NCBI RefSeq assembly: GCF_004403515.1
Contig: NZ_SOHH01000014.1
Span: 7,041-59,008, forward strand
Reading direction: 5' to 3'
Source of the DNA: Cryobacterium fucosi
GTDB lineage: Bacteria; Actinomycetota; Actinomycetes; Actinomycetales; Microbacteriaceae
Length of the DNA: 51,968 nucleotides
Below, in pieces: positions 17,621 through 26,986 of the stretch. Position numbers and translations under genes: made by a program. The notes under the pieces were generated by a model. That model ran no database searches. It was not told where the DNA came from and saw only the letters and a program-made list of their open reading frames with translations. Every line of letters begins with the position of its first letter. The stretch's first letter is position 1.

Positions 17621-18157
17621 ATGGCGGCAACAACGATGTCGGCAACACAGGCTCGTCAGGCACCGTCTGCGCGAGGGGTGTTTTTCGTGCACTCTTCGCC
17701 GCGTGCGCTGAGCCCCCACGTCGAGTGGGCGGTCGGTCGCGTGCTCGGCGAGGCGGTGAACTTCGCCTGGTCCGACCAACCCGTGCTCAAGGGCGCCCAG
17801 CGCGCCGAGTTCTACTGGGAGGGCGCCCAGGGAACCGGCGCGATCCTGGCGTCGGCGCTTCGCGGCTGGGAACATCTGCGCTTTGAGGTGACCGAGGACG
17901 CCGGGCTCGGCAGCGACGGCGGCCGCTGGCTGCACACTCCCGACCTGGGAATCTTCTTCACCCAGACCGACACCGCCGGCAACGTGGTCATTCCGGAGGA
18001 CCGGGTGCGCAGCGCCATGGAACGCGCCGGCGCGAACGCCCTCGAATTGCACCGCGAACTCCGTATCGCCCTGGGGCAGGCCTGGGACGACGAACTCGAA
18101 CCGTTCCGCCACGCGAGCGACTTCAACTCCGTCGTCTGGCTGCACAAGGTCGGCTGA
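17621..18157 (+). CDS. DUF3145 family protein
   Basis: 178 residues, matching the DUF3145 family that is conserved across actinobacteria and often sits beside the fab cluster, as here. Seen: RGVFFVHSSPRALSPHVEWA near the N-terminus, QRAEFYWEGAQGTGAILASA, WLHTPDLGIFFTQTDTAGN, and a C-terminal LDDELEPFRHASD-like helix ending in VVWLHKVG. No enzyme motif or membrane segment is visible; a soluble protein is expected. ATG 17621 has GGAGGAAG seven bases upstream. It is convergent with fabF across a strong terminator. Confidence 0.88.
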   Translation: MAATTMSATQARQAPSARGVFFVHSSPRALSPHVEWAVGRVLGEAVNFAWSDQPVLKGAQRAEFYWEGAQGTGAILASALRGWEHLRFEVTEDAGLGSDGGRWLHTPDLGIFFTQTDTAGNVVIPEDRVRSAMERAGANALELHRELRIALGQAWDDELEPFRHASDFNSVVWLHKVG

Positions 18158-18249
18158 ACGGCATCGACTGCCCGAGGATGGCGCATGGCGCGTTGACCGG
18201 TTGACTCTTCCCGGTGGCGCGTGAGCGAAATGCGAGGGATCTCAAAAGA

Positions 18250-18282
18250 AATGACCCCGACCGGCACCCGGTCGGGGTCATT
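18250..18282. terminator. Bidirectional intrinsic terminator between DUF3145 and fabF
   Basis: A perfect 15-bp stem (AATGACCCCGACCGG paired with its complement at 18268-18282) with a 3-base loop. The A-rich stretch just left of the stem reads as a T tract for minus-strand transcripts from fabF; on the plus strand the stem's own ATT gives only a weak tract. Confidence 0.9.
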
Positions 18283-18303
18283 CCGTCTGCACCAGCCGTC
18301 TGG

Positions 18304-19539
18304 CTAGGCCGAACGGAACCCGACGACGGCATTGTGGCCGCCGAAACCGAACGAGTTGCTGATGGCGAGGAGGTCCCCGGCCGGCAGCGCCCGCGGCGTG
18401 GTCACCACGTCGAGGGGGATGTTCGGGTCCTGGTTGGCCAGATTGATGGTCGGCGGCGCGATGCGGTCGGCGAGTGCCAGCACGGTGAAGAGCGCCTCGA
18501 TCGCGCCGGCACCACCGAGCAGGTGGCCGGTCGACGCCTTGGTCGCCGAGACGGGGATGCCCTCGAGCAGGTCCCCGAAGACCAGGCGCAGCGCGTTGTA
18601 TTCGGCGATGTCGCCGACCGGGGTGCTGGTGGCGTGCGCGTTGATGTGCGAGACATCCGACAGGGAGGCCCCGGCATTGTGGATGGCCGCGATCATCGCG
18701 CGGGCGGCGGCCGAGCCCTCGGGGTCAGGAGCGGTGATGTGGTACGCGTCGCTGGTGACGGCGCCGCCGACCAGCTCGGCGTAGATGCGGGCCCCGCGGG
18801 CCTTGGCGTGTTCCTCGGTTTCGACGACGAGCGCGGCGGCGCCCTCGCCCAGCACGAAGCCGTCACGGGTGATGTCGTAGGGACGGGACGCGGTCGCCGG
18901 GTCGTCGTTGCGTTTGGACAGCGCCTGCATGGCGGCGAAGGACGCGATCGGGAGCGGGTGGATCGCGGCCTCCGACCCGCCGGCGATGACGATGTCGGCG
19001 AGCCCGGCCTGGAGACGGTTGTAGGCGTTGACGAGCGACTCAGTGCTCGAGGCGCACGCGGACACGACCGTGGTGATGCCGGCGCGGGCGTGCAGGTCCA
19101 TCCCGATCGCGGCTCCGGGGCCGTTCGGCATGAGCATGGGGACCGTCATCGGGAGGACCCGGCGGGGGCCGCGTTCGCGCAGCGTGTCCCAGGCATCGAG
19201 CAGGGTCCAGACCCCGCCGATGCCAGTGGCCCAATCGACGGCGAGGCGTTCGGGGTCTGCTTCGGGGGAGCCGGCATCCGCCCACGCCTCGCGCCCGGCG
19301 ATCAGGGCAAACTGGCTGGAGGGGTCGAGGCGTTTCGTCTCGTGGCGGGCGAGGACCTCGGTGGAGGGAACTCTCGCCTGGGCGGCGAAGGTCACCGGAA
19401 GCTGGGTGCGGACGACCCATTCGTGGTCCAGCGTGCTGGCCCCGGATTCGCCGTTGAGGAGGGAGGCCCAGCTTTCGGCGGCGGTGCCGCCGAGCGGGGT
19501 GGTCGCACCGATGCCGGTGATAACGATCTTTTTGGTCAT
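18304..19539 (-). CDS. fabF: 3-oxoacyl-[acyl-carrier-protein] synthase II
   Basis: 411 residues, the normal length for KAS II. The catalytic triad is Cys162 (VSACASS), His302 (NAHATSTPVGD) and His339 (TGHLLGGAGA), with the conserved Lys334. The C-terminal SNSFGFGGHN is intact. It condenses malonyl-ACP with acyl-ACP during chain elongation. Last gene of the cluster aceE/fasR/fabD/fabH/acpP/fabF and the one nearest the terminator at 18250; a 91-base gap separates it from acpP. Confidence 0.95.
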   Translation of the reverse strand: MTKKIVITGIGATTPLGGTAAESWASLLNGESGASTLDHEWVVRTQLPVTFAAQARVPSTEVLARHETKRLDPSSQFALIAGREAWADAGSPEADPERLAVDWATGIGGVWTLLDAWDTLRERGPRRVLPMTVPMLMPNGPGAAIGMDLHARAGITTVVSACASSTESLVNAYNRLQAGLADIVIAGGSEAAIHPLPIASFAAMQALSKRNDDPATASRPYDITRDGFVLGEGAAALVVETEEHAKARGARIYAELVGGAVTSDAYHITAPDPEGSAAARAMIAAIHNAGASLSDVSHINAHATSTPVGDIAEYNALRLVFGDLLEGIPVSATKASTGHLLGGAGAIEALFTVLALADRIAPPTINLANQDPNIPLDVVTTPRALPAGDLLAISNSFGFGGHNAVVGFRSA

Positions 19540-19630
19540 GACGAGACTCTCTATGAGCGTAGAAAACGGTGGGGCTGACCCACAGATCAGGCCGGTCGGC
19601 AGGCGCCGGCCGGCCTGTCCTTTGGTGGGG

Positions 19631-19879
19631 TTAGTCCTGTGCCTTGACGATGAAGTCGACGGCGTCGCCGACGGTTTTGAGGTTCTTGACCTCTTCGTCG
19701 GGGATCTTGACGTCGAACTTTTCTTCCGCGTTGACGACGATGGTCATCATCGAGATCGAGTCGATGTCCAGGTCGTCGGTGAACGACTTCCCCAGCTCAA
19801 CCGTGTCGGCCGCGATGCCCGTCTCGTCATTAATGAGCTCGGCCAGGCCGGCAAGAACTTCTTCGGTGGACAATGCCAT
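19631..19879 (-). CDS. acpP: Acyl carrier protein
   Basis: 82 residues, acidic, with the phosphopantetheine attachment site DIDSISMM (Ser41). The four-helix ACP layout is recognisable, with EEKFDVKIPDEEV preceding the last helix. It carries the growing acyl chain between FabD, FabH and FabF encoded around it. AAGGAG lies seven bases before the ATG, a strong site fitting a highly made protein. Confidence 0.95.
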   Translation of the reverse strand: MALSTEEVLAGLAELINDETGIAADTVELGKSFTDDLDIDSISMMTIVVNAEEKFDVKIPDEEVKNLKTVGDAVDFIVKAQD

Positions 19880-19940
19880 TTTTTTCTCCTTGGGGGTGTC
19901 TCGTTTGACCGAGATTCAGTTTAGAGGTCTTGCGGGGGAT

Positions 19941-20945
19941 CTACGGGAGGACGACGACCTGCGCGCCGAAGACCAGGCCGGCTCCGAAGCCGATCTGGAG
20001 GGCGAGGCCGCCGCTCAGTTCCGGGTGTTCCTGGAGCAGCTGGTGGGTGGCCAGCGGGATCGAGGCCGAGGATGTGTTCCCGGTGGTGGCCACGTCGCGG
20101 GCGATGACCACGGAATCCGGGAGCCCCAGCTGCTTGGCGAATTCGTCGATGATGCGCATATTGGCCTGGTGGGGGATGAAGGCGGAGAGCTGGTCGCTCG
20201 TGATCCCGGCGGCCTCGAGGGCCTTCTTGGCGACCTTGGCCATGTCCCACACGGCCCAGCGGAAGACGGTCTGGCCCTCCTGGCGGAGGGTCGGCCACTC
20301 TGTCTCGCCCCGGCGGTATTCCTGCAGGGTGCTGTTCATGGTGATCGCGTCGGCCTTCGACCCGTCCGATCCCCAGACGGTACTGGAGATCCCCGGGTAG
20401 TCGCTCGGCCCGATGACGACGGCGCCGGCGCCGTCGCCGAGCAGGAACGAGATGCTCCGGTCGGTCGGGTCGACCAGGTCGGAGAGTTTCTCCGCGCCGA
20501 CGACGAGGGCGTAGTGCGCCACGCCGGTGCGGATCAGGGCGTCGGCCTGGGCGATCGCGTAGGTGTAGCCGGCACAGGCGGCGTTCACGTCGTAGGCGGC
20601 GGCGGGGTTGGCGCCGACGCGGTCGGCCAGCACAGCGGCCATCGACGGCGTCTGGCGGCCATTGCTGATGGTGGCGACGATGACGGCGTCGATCAGTTTC
20701 GGATCGATGCCCGACTTCTCGATGGCCTCGTGCGCGGCATCCGTTGCCAGGTCCACGGCCTCGATGTCCTGGCTGGCCCGGCTGCGACTGATGATCCCGG
20801 TGCGCTGCTGGATCCACTCGTCCGAGGAGTCGATCGGCCCGATCAGTTCGGCATTGGGTACCGAAAGGTCGCCGCGGGCGGCGCCGACGGAGAGAATGCG
20901 GGTGTACTGGGGACCGTGCGACTGCTGGAGTGTTGGCTTGGTCAT
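19941..20945 (-). CDS. fabH: 3-oxoacyl-[acyl-carrier-protein] synthase III
   Basis: 334 residues. The triad Cys124 (NAACAGYTYA), His259 (FIPHQANMRI) and Asn290 (TTGNTSSAS) is complete, and the ACP-facing and dimer motifs EWIQQRTGI and LLGDGAGAVV are present. It starts fatty acid synthesis by joining a CoA primer to malonyl-ACP; in Gram-positives the primer is often branched, but specificity cannot be read here. It lies 12 bases after fabD and 61 before acpP on the minus strand. Confidence 0.95.
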   Translation of the reverse strand: MTKPTLQQSHGPQYTRILSVGAARGDLSVPNAELIGPIDSSDEWIQQRTGIISRSRASQDIEAVDLATDAAHEAIEKSGIDPKLIDAVIVATISNGRQTPSMAAVLADRVGANPAAAYDVNAACAGYTYAIAQADALIRTGVAHYALVVGAEKLSDLVDPTDRSISFLLGDGAGAVVIGPSDYPGISSTVWGSDGSKADAITMNSTLQEYRRGETEWPTLRQEGQTVFRWAVWDMAKVAKKALEAAGITSDQLSAFIPHQANMRIIDEFAKQLGLPDSVVIARDVATTGNTSSASIPLATHQLLQEHPELSGGLALQIGFGAGLVFGAQVVVLP

Positions 20946-20957
20946 GTTCTCTTTCGG

Positions 20958-21884
20958 TCAGGCTTGGTTCTGCTGGTCGATCAGGTCGAACGCTGCGGAC
21001 AGATCGTCCGGCGTCTTGATCGCAACGCTGGGCACGCCCTTGAGCGCGCGCTTGGCAAGGCCGACGAGGGCTCCCGCCGGTGCGACCTCGATGATTCCGG
21101 TCACTCCCGCGGCGGCAAAGGACGCCATGCACAGGTCCCACCGTACCGGCGAGGACACCTGCGCCACCAGCAGGTCCACGAACCGCGCGCCGCTGGACAC
21201 GAGGGTTCCGTCCCGGTTCGACCAGATCGGCAGGGTGGGATCGTGGGGGTTCAGCTCGGCCGCGACCTGGGTGAGATGCTCGACGGCCGGCTGCATGTAC
21301 CGGGTATGGAAGGCCCCGGCGACCTGGAGCGGGATGACCCTGGCCCGGGCAGGCGGCGCTGCGGCGAGGGCGGCGAGGGCGGCGGGCGAACCAGCGACGA
21401 CAATCTGGCCGCCTCCGTTGAAATTCGCGGGCTCGAGGCCGAGTTCGTCGAGGCGGGCCAGCAGCTCTGCCTCGTCCGCACCGATCACCGCGCTCATCCC
21501 CGATGGTTCGAGGGCGGCTGCCTGCGCCATGGCGCTGCCGCGGTCGCGCACGAAGCCGACCGCCTCGGCGGGGCTCAGGATGCCGGCGCCCGCGGCGGCG
21601 GTGATCTCACCGACGGAGTGCCCGCCGATGCCGGCGATCTTGCCGCGGCGTCCACCGGCGAGGAGGGCGTCGAGGGTGAGCAGACCCGCCGCAACGATCA
21701 GCGGCTGTGCGATCTTCGTGTCGCGGATCGTGTCGGCGTCGCTGATCGTGCCGTGACGGACGAGGTCGATGCCACAGGCATCCGAGATCTCTTCCAGGCC
21801 GGCGGCGAAGCCTGCCTCGCGGAGCCACGGTTCGAGGAATCCAGGGGTTTGTGAACCCTGGCCGGGGCAGACGACAACAATCAT
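20958..21884 (-). CDS. fabD: Malonyl CoA-acyl carrier protein transacylase
   Basis: 308 residues. The nucleophile motif GHSVGE, the N-terminal VVVCPGQGSQTPGF, the GRGSAM-like DRGSAMAQAA arginine loop and the GAFHTRYM His are all present. It loads malonyl groups onto AcpP. ATG 21884 was chosen because the PGQGSQ motif must lie at the extreme N-terminus. It is the first fab gene after the regulator fasR, with a 97-base gap that may hold its promoter. Confidence 0.94.
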   Translation of the reverse strand: MIVVVCPGQGSQTPGFLEPWLREAGFAAGLEEISDACGIDLVRHGTISDADTIRDTKIAQPLIVAAGLLTLDALLAGGRRGKIAGIGGHSVGEITAAAGAGILSPAEAVGFVRDRGSAMAQAAALEPSGMSAVIGADEAELLARLDELGLEPANFNGGGQIVVAGSPAALAALAAAPPARARVIPLQVAGAFHTRYMQPAVEHLTQVAAELNPHDPTLPIWSNRDGTLVSSGARFVDLLVAQVSSPVRWDLCMASFAAAGVTGIIEVAPAGALVGLAKRALKGVPSVAIKTPDDLSAAFDLIDQQNQA

Positions 21885-21934
21885 GTTTCCAGTCTCCCAA
21901 GCCCATTTCCCGGACGGGTGTCGACTGCACACCA

Positions 21935-21952
21935 AGTATTCGCGAAACGTTT
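21935..21952 (-). promoter_or_regulatory. Possible fabD promoter and operator
   Basis: On the minus strand AATACT (21935-21940) could be a -10 box and GACTAT about 17 bases upstream a weak -35. Between them is the palindrome AAACGTTT (21945-21952), a plausible site for the adjacent FasR regulator. This is inferred from position; no consensus was checked. Confidence 0.3.
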
Positions 21953-21981
21953 GTCGATAGTCACCAGATCGGACGCCGTGT

Positions 21982-23187
21982 TCACCTGCGCCTGGTCGAA
22001 CCGTCGTGATCGCTGATCGACCCGATGATCAGGGCGGCCTGGAGGATCAGGGCCTCCCTGGCCCCGGTGGCGTCGTAGCCGATCACCTCCGACACGCGTT
22101 TGAGCCGGTAGCGCACGGTGTTGGGATGCACGAACAGCTCCCGGGCCGTGGCCTCGAGCGACCGGCCGTTGTCGAGGTAGCACCACAGGGTGGTGAGCAG
22201 TTCGGTCGAGTGCGCCTGGAGCGGACGGTAGATGCGGTGGATCAGCGTGGCCCGGGCGAGCGGGTCGCCGGCCAGGGCCCGTTCGGGCAGAAGATCGTCC
22301 GCCTGCACGGGGCGGGGGGCGTTCCGCCAGGAGCGGGCCACGGCGAACCCGGCCAGCGCGGCCTTGGCGCTCTTCGACGCGTCGACGAGGTTGGGAACCT
22401 CGTGGCCGAGCACCAGGTGGCCGGCCCCGAAGCTCGGTTCCAGCTGAACGGCGATCTCCATGAAGCTGAGGGCAGATGCCGTGCCGATGGCTTCCTCGGC
22501 ATCCGTCGGTTTCGGGTGGGCCCGGCCGATGACCAGGACCAGCCGGTTGCCCTGCACCCCGATCAGCACGTCCGCGGCCATGTGCCGCGCAGAACGGCGC
22601 AGCTGGTCCACGTCGAGCATCTTCGGCGTTGTGCCGACGAGCACGCACACCTCGCCGTGACCGTGCCAGCCGAGGGCGGCGATCCGACTGGGCAGTTCGT
22701 CGTCGTACTCGCCGCTGAGGATGGAGTCGACGACGAGGGCCTCGAGGCGTACGTCCCAGAGGCCGCGCGCTTCCGCGGCCCTGGCGTAGACGTCAGCGGC
22801 CCCGAACGCGATCTCCCGGGAGTAGAGCAGGATCGCCTCCCGGAGGAGTTCGCTGCCGTCCTTGACTCGTTCCTCGACCACCTCGACGGTGACCCGGATC
22901 AGTTGCAGCGTCTGTTGCAGGCTGATCGAGCGGAGCAGTTCGCGCGGGGCCGCGCCGAAGACATCCGCCGCGATCCACGGCGTGGATCGCGGGTCGTCGA
23001 ACCAGGAGATGAACGACGTGATCCCTGCCTGGGCGACCAGTCCGACGGCGGACCGGCGTCCCGGCGGCATGTCGCCATACCAGGGCAGCGTGTCCTCGAG
23101 ACGCTTCAGGGTCGCCGTGGACAGCTCGCCGGAAATGGTGCGCAACCAGCTGAGCGTCTGTTCCTTCGTCTTCGGGGTGGGTGCCAC
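21982..23187 (-). CDS. fasR: FasR-like PucR/CdaR-type regulator of fatty acid synthesis
   Basis: 401 residues. The C-terminal helix-turn-helix of the PucR type is clear: LWCYLDNGRSLEATARELFV, then HPNTVRYRLKRVSEVIGYD. The N-terminal two thirds are a helical and GGDEF-like sensing region. In Streptomyces and Mycobacterium the gene in this position (FasR) activates the fabD-fabH-acpP-fabF operon in response to acyl-CoA. The same gene order here supports that role. Starts with GTG 23187; only 7 bases separate it from aceE, so the two may share a message. Confidence 0.88.
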   Translation of the reverse strand: MAPTPKTKEQTLSWLRTISGELSTATLKRLEDTLPWYGDMPPGRRSAVGLVAQAGITSFISWFDDPRSTPWIAADVFGAAPRELLRSISLQQTLQLIRVTVEVVEERVKDGSELLREAILLYSREIAFGAADVYARAAEARGLWDVRLEALVVDSILSGEYDDELPSRIAALGWHGHGEVCVLVGTTPKMLDVDQLRRSARHMAADVLIGVQGNRLVLVIGRAHPKPTDAEEAIGTASALSFMEIAVQLEPSFGAGHLVLGHEVPNLVDASKSAKAALAGFAVARSWRNAPRPVQADDLLPERALAGDPLARATLIHRIYRPLQAHSTELLTTLWCYLDNGRSLEATARELFVHPNTVRYRLKRVSEVIGYDATGAREALILQAALIIGSISDHDGSTRRR

Positions 23188-23194
23188 GGGGGCC

Positions 23195-25921
23195 TTAGCT
23201 CTCGCCCCCGGCAGAGCCCGTGGTACCCGCGGTCACGTCGTACAGACGGTACTTCGCGATCGCCTGGCCGACGAGGCTGCGGTCGACCTCTCCGCGGCGG
23301 GAGAGCAGCTCGAGGGTGCGAACCACCATCGACGGTCCGTCGATCTTGAAGAAGCGCCGCGCGGCCGGCCGGGTGTCGGAGAACCCGAACCCGTCCGCGC
23401 CGAGCGTCGCGAAATCGCCGGGCACGAACTGACGGATCTGGTCGGGCACGGCGTGCATGAAGTCGGTCACGGCGACGAACGGCCCGGCGGCCCCGGCGAG
23501 CTTCTCCGTGACGTACGGGGTGCGGGGTGTCTCATCGGGGTAGAGGAAGTTGTGCTCCTCCGCGGCGATGCCGTCGCGGCGGAGCTCTGCCCAGGAGGTC
23601 ACCGACCAGACATCGGCCGACACTCCCCAGTCGGCGGCGAGCAGCGCCTGCGCCTCGAGGGCCCACGGCACGGCGACGCCGGAGGCGAGGAGCTGGGCCT
23701 TCGGTCCGGTGATCGGCGAGTGGTTGATCCGGTGGATGCCGCGGACGATGCCGTCGACGTCGACCTCGTCCGGCTCGGCCGGCTGCACGGCCGGCTCGTT
23801 GTACACGGTGACGTAGTACATGACGTTCGGGTCGGGGTGCTGCCCGCCGTACATCCGCTCGAGGCCGGACCGGACGATGTGACCGATCTCGTAGCCGTAG
23901 GCCGGGTCGTAGGAGACCACGGCCGGGTTCGTCGAGGCCAGCAGGGGAGAGTGGCCGTCGGCGTGCTGGAGGCCTTCGCCGGTGAGGGTGGTGCGACCGG
24001 CTGTCGCGCCGATCATGAACCCGCGGGCCATCTGGTCGCCCGCGGCCCACATGGCGTCTCCGGTGCGCTGGAAGCCGAACATCGAGTAGAACACGTAGAT
24101 CGGGATCAGCGGCTCACCCTGGGTTGCGTACGATGTGCCGACATTCGTGAAGGCGGCCATGGCGCCGGCCTCGTTGATGCCGACGTGCAGGATCTGGCCC
24201 TGCGGGCTCTCCTTGTACGCGAGCAGCTGGGCGTGGTCGACGGAGGTGTACTGCTGGCCGTTCGGGTTGTAGATCTTCGCGTTCGGGAAGAATGCGTCGA
24301 TTCCGAAGGTGCGGGCCTCGTCCGGGATGATCGGGACGATCCGGTTGCCGAAGTCCTTCGCGCGGAGAAGCTCCTTGAGCAGTCGCACGAACGCCATCGT
24401 CGTGGCGATCTCCTGCGTGCCGGAACCCTTCTTCGTCGGTGCGTAGGTGGCGTCGCCCGGGAGGTTGACCTGGGTGTACTTGCTGCGGCGTTCCGGCAGG
24501 TAGCCGCCGAGCGCGCGGCGGCGTTCGTGCAGGTACTGGATGGCCTCGTCGTTGTCGTCCGGCCGGTAGTACGGCGGAAGGTACGGATTCTCCTCGAGCT
24601 GGGCATCCGTGATCGGGATGTGCGTGCTGTCGCGGAAGGTCTTCAGATTGTCGAGGGTGAACTTCTTCATCTGGTGGGTCGCGTTGCGGCCCTCGAAGCT
24701 CGGGCCGAGCGCGTAGCCCTTCACGGTCTTCGCCAGGATGACGGTCGGCTGGCCCTTGTGCTCGGATGCCGCCTTGAACGCCGCGTACACCTTGCGGTAG
24801 TCGTGGCCGCCGCGCTTGAGGTTCCAGAGTTCGTCGTCGGTGTAGCCCTCGACGAGCTTGAGCGCGCGCGGGTCGCGACCGAAGAAGTTCTCGCGGACGT
24901 ACGCGCCGCTCTCGGCCTTGTAGGTCTGGTAGTCGCCGTCGGGAGTGACGTTCATCAGGTTCAGCAGGGCGCCGTCGACGTCGCGCGCCAGCAGGTCGTC
25001 CCACTCGCGGCCCCACACCACCTTGATGACGTTCCAGCCGGCGCCGCGGAAGAAGCTTTCCAGTTCCTGGATGATCTTGCCGTTGCCGCGCACGGGCCCG
25101 TCGAGGCGCTGCAGGTTGCAGTTGATGATGAAGTTGAGGTTGTCGAGGCCCTCGTTCGCGGCAACCTGCAGCTGGCCGCGGCTCTCGACCTCGTCCATCT
25201 CGCCGTCGCCGAGGAACGCCCAGACCTGCTGGTCGCTGGCGTCCTTGATGCCGCGGTTGGTGAGGTAGCGGTTCGTCTGCGCCTGGTAGATCGCGTTGAT
25301 CGGTCCGAGACCCATCGAGACGGTCGGGAACTGCCAGAATTCGGGCATCAGGCGAGGATGCGGGTAGGAGGAGATCCCATTCGGCCCGTGGGACTTCTCC
25401 TGGCGGAAGCCGTCGAGCTGGTCGTGCGAGAGACGACCTTCGAGGAAGGCCCTGGCGTAGGTTCCGGGGGAGGCGTGGCCCTGGATGAAGATCTGGTCGC
25501 CGCCGCCCGGGTGGTCCTGGCCGCGGAAGAAGTGGTTGAAACCGACCTCGTAGAGAGCGGCGGAGGACGCGTAGGTGGAGATGTGCCCGCCGACGGAGAT
25601 GCCGGGGCGCTGGGCGCGGTGGACGAGGACGGCGGCATTCCAGCGGATCCAGGCGCGATAGCGGCGCTCGATGTCCTCGTCGCCGGGGAAGTCCGGTTCG
25701 TTTCCGGCCGCGATCGTGTTGATGTAGTCGGTGGTCGGCACCATGGGGACGCCCAGGTGCAGTTCCTTGGACCGCTTGAGCAGGCTCAGCATGATCTCCC
25801 GGCCGCGCTGGTGTCCCTGCGCGGCGACGAGTGAATCCAGGGATTCAGACCACTCTGCGGTCTCCTGCGGGTCCGCATCCGTGCTGTTCACCGAGTACGG
25901 GTCCTGGTCGTTGACAGTCAC
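23195..25921 (-). CDS. aceE: Pyruvate dehydrogenase E1 component, homodimeric type
   Basis: 908 residues, close to the 880-930 usual for AceE. The thiamine diphosphate motif is GDGEMDE ... NCNLQRLDG; also seen are [20 protein letters not shown], the [12 protein letters not shown] region and [10 protein letters not shown]. It decarboxylates pyruvate and passes the acetyl group to the lipoyl domains of E2, a partial copy of which is at the end of this window. GTG 25921 is taken because GAGAGG precedes it and the family begins about here. The minus-strand frame stays open to 26683, but the extra part has no homology. Confidence 0.95.
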   Translation of the reverse strand: MTVNDQDPYSVNSTDADPQETAEWSESLDSLVAAQGHQRGREIMLSLLKRSKELHLGVPMVPTTDYINTIAAGNEPDFPGDEDIERRYRAWIRWNAAVLVHRAQRPGISVGGHISTYASSAALYEVGFNHFFRGQDHPGGGDQIFIQGHASPGTYARAFLEGRLSHDQLDGFRQEKSHGPNGISSYPHPRLMPEFWQFPTVSMGLGPINAIYQAQTNRYLTNRGIKDASDQQVWAFLGDGEMDEVESRGQLQVAANEGLDNLNFIINCNLQRLDGPVRGNGKIIQELESFFRGAGWNVIKVVWGREWDDLLARDVDGALLNLMNVTPDGDYQTYKAESGAYVRENFFGRDPRALKLVEGYTDDELWNLKRGGHDYRKVYAAFKAASEHKGQPTVILAKTVKGYALGPSFEGRNATHQMKKFTLDNLKTFRDSTHIPITDAQLEENPYLPPYYRPDDNDEAIQYLHERRRALGGYLPERRSKYTQVNLPGDATYAPTKKGSGTQEIATTMAFVRLLKELLRAKDFGNRIVPIIPDEARTFGIDAFFPNAKIYNPNGQQYTSVDHAQLLAYKESPQGQILHVGINEAGAMAAFTNVGTSYATQGEPLIPIYVFYSMFGFQRTGDAMWAAGDQMARGFMIGATAGRTTLTGEGLQHADGHSPLLASTNPAVVSYDPAYGYEIGHIVRSGLERMYGGQHPDPNVMYYVTVYNEPAVQPAEPDEVDVDGIVRGIHRINHSPITGPKAQLLASGVAVPWALEAQALLAADWGVSADVWSVTSWAELRRDGIAAEEHNFLYPDETPRTPYVTEKLAGAAGPFVAVTDFMHAVPDQIRQFVPGDFATLGADGFGFSDTRPAARRFFKIDGPSMVVRTLELLSRRGEVDRSLVGQAIAKYRLYDVTAGTTGSAGGES

Positions 25922-26162
25922 AATCGACCTCTCTGTCCTGGGCAGACCGTTGTTCTGTTCTGCCGAATTAGGCGTGCCGGATTGCGGTCGGGTTGGACCA
26001 ATGGCACTTCGCAAGCCTACAGATTCCGGCTGGGGTCCGCGCACGTCCCGCTCCGGGCTCCCCGGGGGTTCGCAGGAGGCGTTCTTGGTTCCCGCAACCG
26101 GCGGGGCTAGGCTGTGTCGCTGCGCTCCACTGCACCGGTGGGCGAGGGAAAGGAAGCGCTCG

Positions 26163-26630
26163 ATGGCTTTGGAAAACGACACGCAGGCACCGGACTTCGA
26201 ACTGGTCAACCAGTTCGGCCAGCGCATCCAGCTCAGCCAGTTCCGGGGAGCGAAATCGGTGGCGCTGGTCTTCTTCCCTCTGGCCTTCTCCGGAATCTGC
26301 AGCGGTGAGCTGTGCGAACTGCGCGACAACATCGGACTCTTCGCCGATAGCGCGGTGGAGGTGATCGGCATCTCGGTCGACTCGAAGCACACCCTGCGCG
26401 CCTGGGGCGAGCAGGAGAAGTACACGTTCAACCTCCTCGCCGATTTCTGGCCGCACGGTGCAGTTTCCAAGGAATACGGCGTGTTCCTCGAAAACAAGGG
26501 ATTCGCCAACCGGGCGACATTCCTCATCGACCGACAGGGCATCATCCGGGCGAGTTTCATCACGGCCCCGGGCGAGGCCCGTTCCCTGGGTGCGTATTGG
26601 GCCGCGATCGAGGAGCTCCAGCCCGCGTGA
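26163..26630 (+). CDS. AhpE-like one/two-cysteine peroxiredoxin
   Basis: 155 residues. Peroxidatic site [18 protein letters not shown] with Cys46 and a second Cys51; families like AhpE have PxxFTxxC with Thr, and here Ser takes that position. [19 protein letters not shown] at the start and [15 protein letters not shown] near the end are typical of the thioredoxin fold. It reduces peroxides in the cytoplasm. AAGGAAG precedes ATG 26163. Divergent from aceE; the 241-bp gap shows no clear operator. Confidence 0.9.
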   Translation: MALENDTQAPDFELVNQFGQRIQLSQFRGAKSVALVFFPLAFSGICSGELCELRDNIGLFADSAVEVIGISVDSKHTLRAWGEQEKYTFNLLADFWPHGAVSKEYGVFLENKGFANRATFLIDRQGIIRASFITAPGEARSLGAYWAAIEELQPA

Positions 26631-26699
26631 ATCCGTCGGCTCCCGCCCGTGGCGGCTCGCCACCCGGCATCGGTTATCGGCATCGGTACGTGGCCTCTG

Positions 26700-26705
26700 T
26701 ATAGT
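26700..26705 (+). promoter_or_regulatory. -10 box of the tRNA-Val promoter
   Basis: TATAGT, with a weak TTATCG 17 bases upstream, about 30 bases before the mature 5' end of the tRNA. Confidence 0.45.
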
Positions 26706-26735
26706 GGTCATCGACCCGGAAGGGTCGAAGTGCAG

Positions 26736-26808
26736 GGGCCTTTAGCTCAGTTGGTAGAGCGCCACGTTTACACCGTGGATGTCATCGGTTCGAGCCCGGT
26801 AGGGCCCA
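26736..26808 (+). tRNA. tRNA-Val (anticodon TAC)
   Basis: The 73 bases fold into a full cloverleaf: acceptor GGGCCTT with AGGGCCC (one T-G pair), D stem GCTC/GAGC, anticodon stem CCACG/CGTGG with loop TTTACAC (anticodon TAC, reads GUA and probably other GUN codons), variable ATGTC, T stem ATCGG/CCGGT with TTCGAGC. The 3' CCA is not encoded (ACCCC follows), so it is added by nucleotidyltransferase, as is common in actinobacteria. It stands alone, 105 bases after the peroxiredoxin gene. Confidence 0.97.
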
Positions 26809-26986
26809 CCCCTGGACCCCGAATCCCCGACCGGTTCACGGAGCGGAGCCGGACACCCGAGCGTGTACCCGGCATCGCCGACTTCACCTTGGCCGTGGGC
26901 GGCGATACGCTGGCTCTAGTGCGGTCATCCGCGTCGCTCCCAGCCAGTACGGAAGCCATTCGCTCCTTCGAAGAGCTGAGAGGGTC

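Noticed and set aside
22862-25834. A 990-residue plus-strand open frame
   Set aside because: It is the antisense shadow of fasR and aceE; its residues are Val/Asp/Gly-rich with no recognisable fold, while the minus strand codes for clear enzymes.
25922-26683. An N-terminal extension of aceE of about 254 residues
   Set aside because: The frame is open, but the extra residues have no homology, overlap the peroxiredoxin gene on the other strand, and a ribosome binding site precedes the GTG at 25921 where the family begins.
26736-26808. tRNA-Val as an attachment site of an integrated element
   Set aside because: No integrase is next to it and I saw no repeat of its 3' end in the window; the only recombinase remnant is 25 kb away.
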